From positions 21,959,550-22,023,549 of the forward strand of contig OV277864.1 of NCBI GenBank assembly GCA_922989275.2: a DNA stretch of 64,000 nucleotides, given 5' to 3'. The notes under the pieces were generated by a model that did not search any database, had not been told where the DNA came from, and saw only the letters and a list, made by a program, of their open reading frames with translations. Both the position numbers and the translations under genes were made by a program. Origin of the DNA: Gari tellinella (taxonomy: Eukaryota > Mollusca > Bivalvia > Cardiida > Psammobiidae). Positions 63,030-64,000 of this stretch are shown one piece after another. Within the stretch, counting starts at the first letter, position 1. The number at the start of each line of letters is the position of its first letter.

Positions 63030-63432
63030 GCAATTTTCAATTCAGTCTAGTCCATTTTTGACATTTTAGGGTTGACTTTCACAGTATATAATAAAAAAAT
63101 ATACCAAGTTAAAGTCTACTTTCAGTCCGAATGACCGCTCAGCCGACTGTACATATACTCCCCTGATCATCGAGCCATCTTGCCTATGAGCACTGCTAAC
63201 ATATGGCGCAGTCAAATGCAGCCGCAGTACCGACTCGGACCCTTCACAGGTACCCATTTTAACCCCTGGGTGGAGAGGAACAATTCGCGGTACATGTCTT
63301 GCTCAAGAACATTCCTGTACATCATCGGGGATTCAGAAAAATCCCCTAGTCAGACCGCTGGTCCGGCGGGGGATCGAACTCACGACCCCTGGTACCGTAG
63401 TCCAAGGTGTTAACCATGGGCCACTACCGCCG
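63030..63432 (-). repeat. tRNA-derived SINE, minus strand
   Basis: On the minus strand a tRNA-like head lies at about 63431-63368: TAGTGGCCCATGGTTAAC (A box region) and GTGAGTTCGATCCCC (B box, plus positions 63371-63381). A body with GGGGATTTTTCTGAATCCCC and CAGGAATGTTCTTGAGCAAG follows. The plus-strand frame ending GDRTHDPWYRSPRC is the translation of the tRNA-like part seen in many SINE-bearing transcripts, not a gene. Confidence 0.7.
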
Positions 63433-63433
63433 G

Positions 63434-63565
63434 TATATGTCAAAAGAACAAACAATGTAGACCCTGATCAGGTGGCTCCTTAAGGTGCATAGGACAAGTG
63501 TACTTATCACGGATACACTGTTTGCAAATGACGCATATATGCGTGACTAGAGTTCAAAGAGTTAA
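63434..63565. repeat. MITE-J, worn copy
   Basis: CAAACAATGTAGACCCTGATC, GGTGGCTCCTTAAGGTGC, GATACACTGTTTGC, then GACGCATATATGCGTGAC and AAAGAGTTAA at the right. It shares the GACGCATATATGCGTC end with the element at 27660. Confidence 0.5.
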
Positions 63566-63616
63566 TATTTGATTGAAATAATGACAGGTGGCCGTATTAG
63601 AGAGGTTTTACTGTAG

Positions 63617-63829
63617 CTGGTAGAAAAGAAACTATGTATTGATAAATATCTTGGGATAAACATTTTCAAAAACGGGAATTGGTTCCGAACACAGCAAAAA
63701 ATAGCAGAACGTTCACTATTTGCTATGCATAATATATTCATAATTTTTAACAAGCTAGACCTAGCTGTAAATGATAAATGTAAACTTTTTATGAATATGC
63801 TTATGCTTATGCTATTTTATGCCGAATAA
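63617..63829 (+). pseudogene. Non-LTR RT fragment (thumb region)
   Basis: A plus-strand frame reads KYLGINIFKNGNWFRTQQKI, then AERSLFAMHNIF and NDKCKLF, to TAA at 63827-63829. YLG..F followed by a long helical stretch is the post-motif-C region of LINE RTs (compare FSYLGIVF at 45.4 kb). It begins right after a MITE-D-like end (GAGAGGTTTTACTGTA) and ends in AATAAAGATCTGTATCTG, resembling a retroelement tail. It is a short fragment of a third LINE family. Confidence 0.65.
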
Positions 63830-64000
63830 AGATCTGTATCTGATAAGAGTGAACGGTGTTCTATTTTAGGCATTACACACCAAATTATAGCTATTTAATA
63901 TTAATATATAAAAGCATTTTATTACAGATGGCCTGCATCAAATAAATCGTAGAAACGAATGTCTACATCAAAAAATGAAGAATTACTGAATCTAAGTAAA

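Noticed and set aside
63180..63413. Open frame ending GDRTHDPWYRSPRC as a protein
   Set aside because: It is the plus-strand reading of a minus-strand tRNA-derived SINE; such peptides are a known artefact.

Overview
This is a transposon-dense, AT-rich animal genome window with almost no single-copy gene content. Spliceosomal introns, tRNA-derived SINE heads, non-LTR retrotransposons and very many small terminal-inverted-repeat (TIR) elements exclude a prokaryote. The roughly 145-bp tandem repeat at 48.5-49.4 kb and the mix of MITEs resemble repeats common in bivalve molluscs. I infer a bivalve (class level, moderate confidence); the species is not determined.

Layout. About 60 recognisable MITE copies or fragments fill the window. 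I name the families: A (about 250 bp, TA target, TIR TACAGTGGAGAA..GTTATTCTTTCCC); B (TTAA target, TIR CCCATTTGTGCCC); C (TTAA target, TIR CCCTTTCAC or similar); D (TA target, TIR ACAGTATAACCTCTCTATTACGACC); E (TA target, TIR TACAGTGTTCCCTCCCTACAACG); I (TTAA target, same hairpin type as D); J (TTAA target, hybrid hairpin). A, B, C and E, which have unrelated ends, carry the same roughly 67-bp palindromic core (CAAACAGT..TGATCAGACGCCG and its complement). D and I share a second hairpin. This modular swapping of hairpins is the main genome-wide signal here.

Larger mobile elements: a decayed 1.2-kb mariner-like element (10.4-11.6 kb); a 3.66-kb element with roughly 310-bp TIRs and a 5-bp target duplication that encodes a C2H2 zinc-finger protein and a second conserved-looking exon (17.2-20.9 kb), itself interrupted by a 708-bp TTAA element; two minus-strand, truncated and frameshifted non-LTR retrotransposons with reverse-transcriptase (RT) motifs (38.1-39.8 kb and 44.5-45.8 kb); a third RT fragment at the right edge; and tRNA-derived SINE heads at 7.8, 35.8, 36.1 and 63.4 kb. 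A long duplicated segment (477-1723 and 11797-12855) and a repeat with filled and empty MITE sites (26.4 and 41.7 kb) allow insertions to be ordered in time.

Likely host gene pieces are few: a minus-strand set of small exons with good splice sites (33.2-36.7 kb), a plus-strand first coding exon that looks like a signal peptide (54841-54892) whose gene must continue beyond this window, and a TATA-containing candidate promoter near 24.3 kb. None can be named. Most other short open frames are translations of MITEs and recur as the same peptides.
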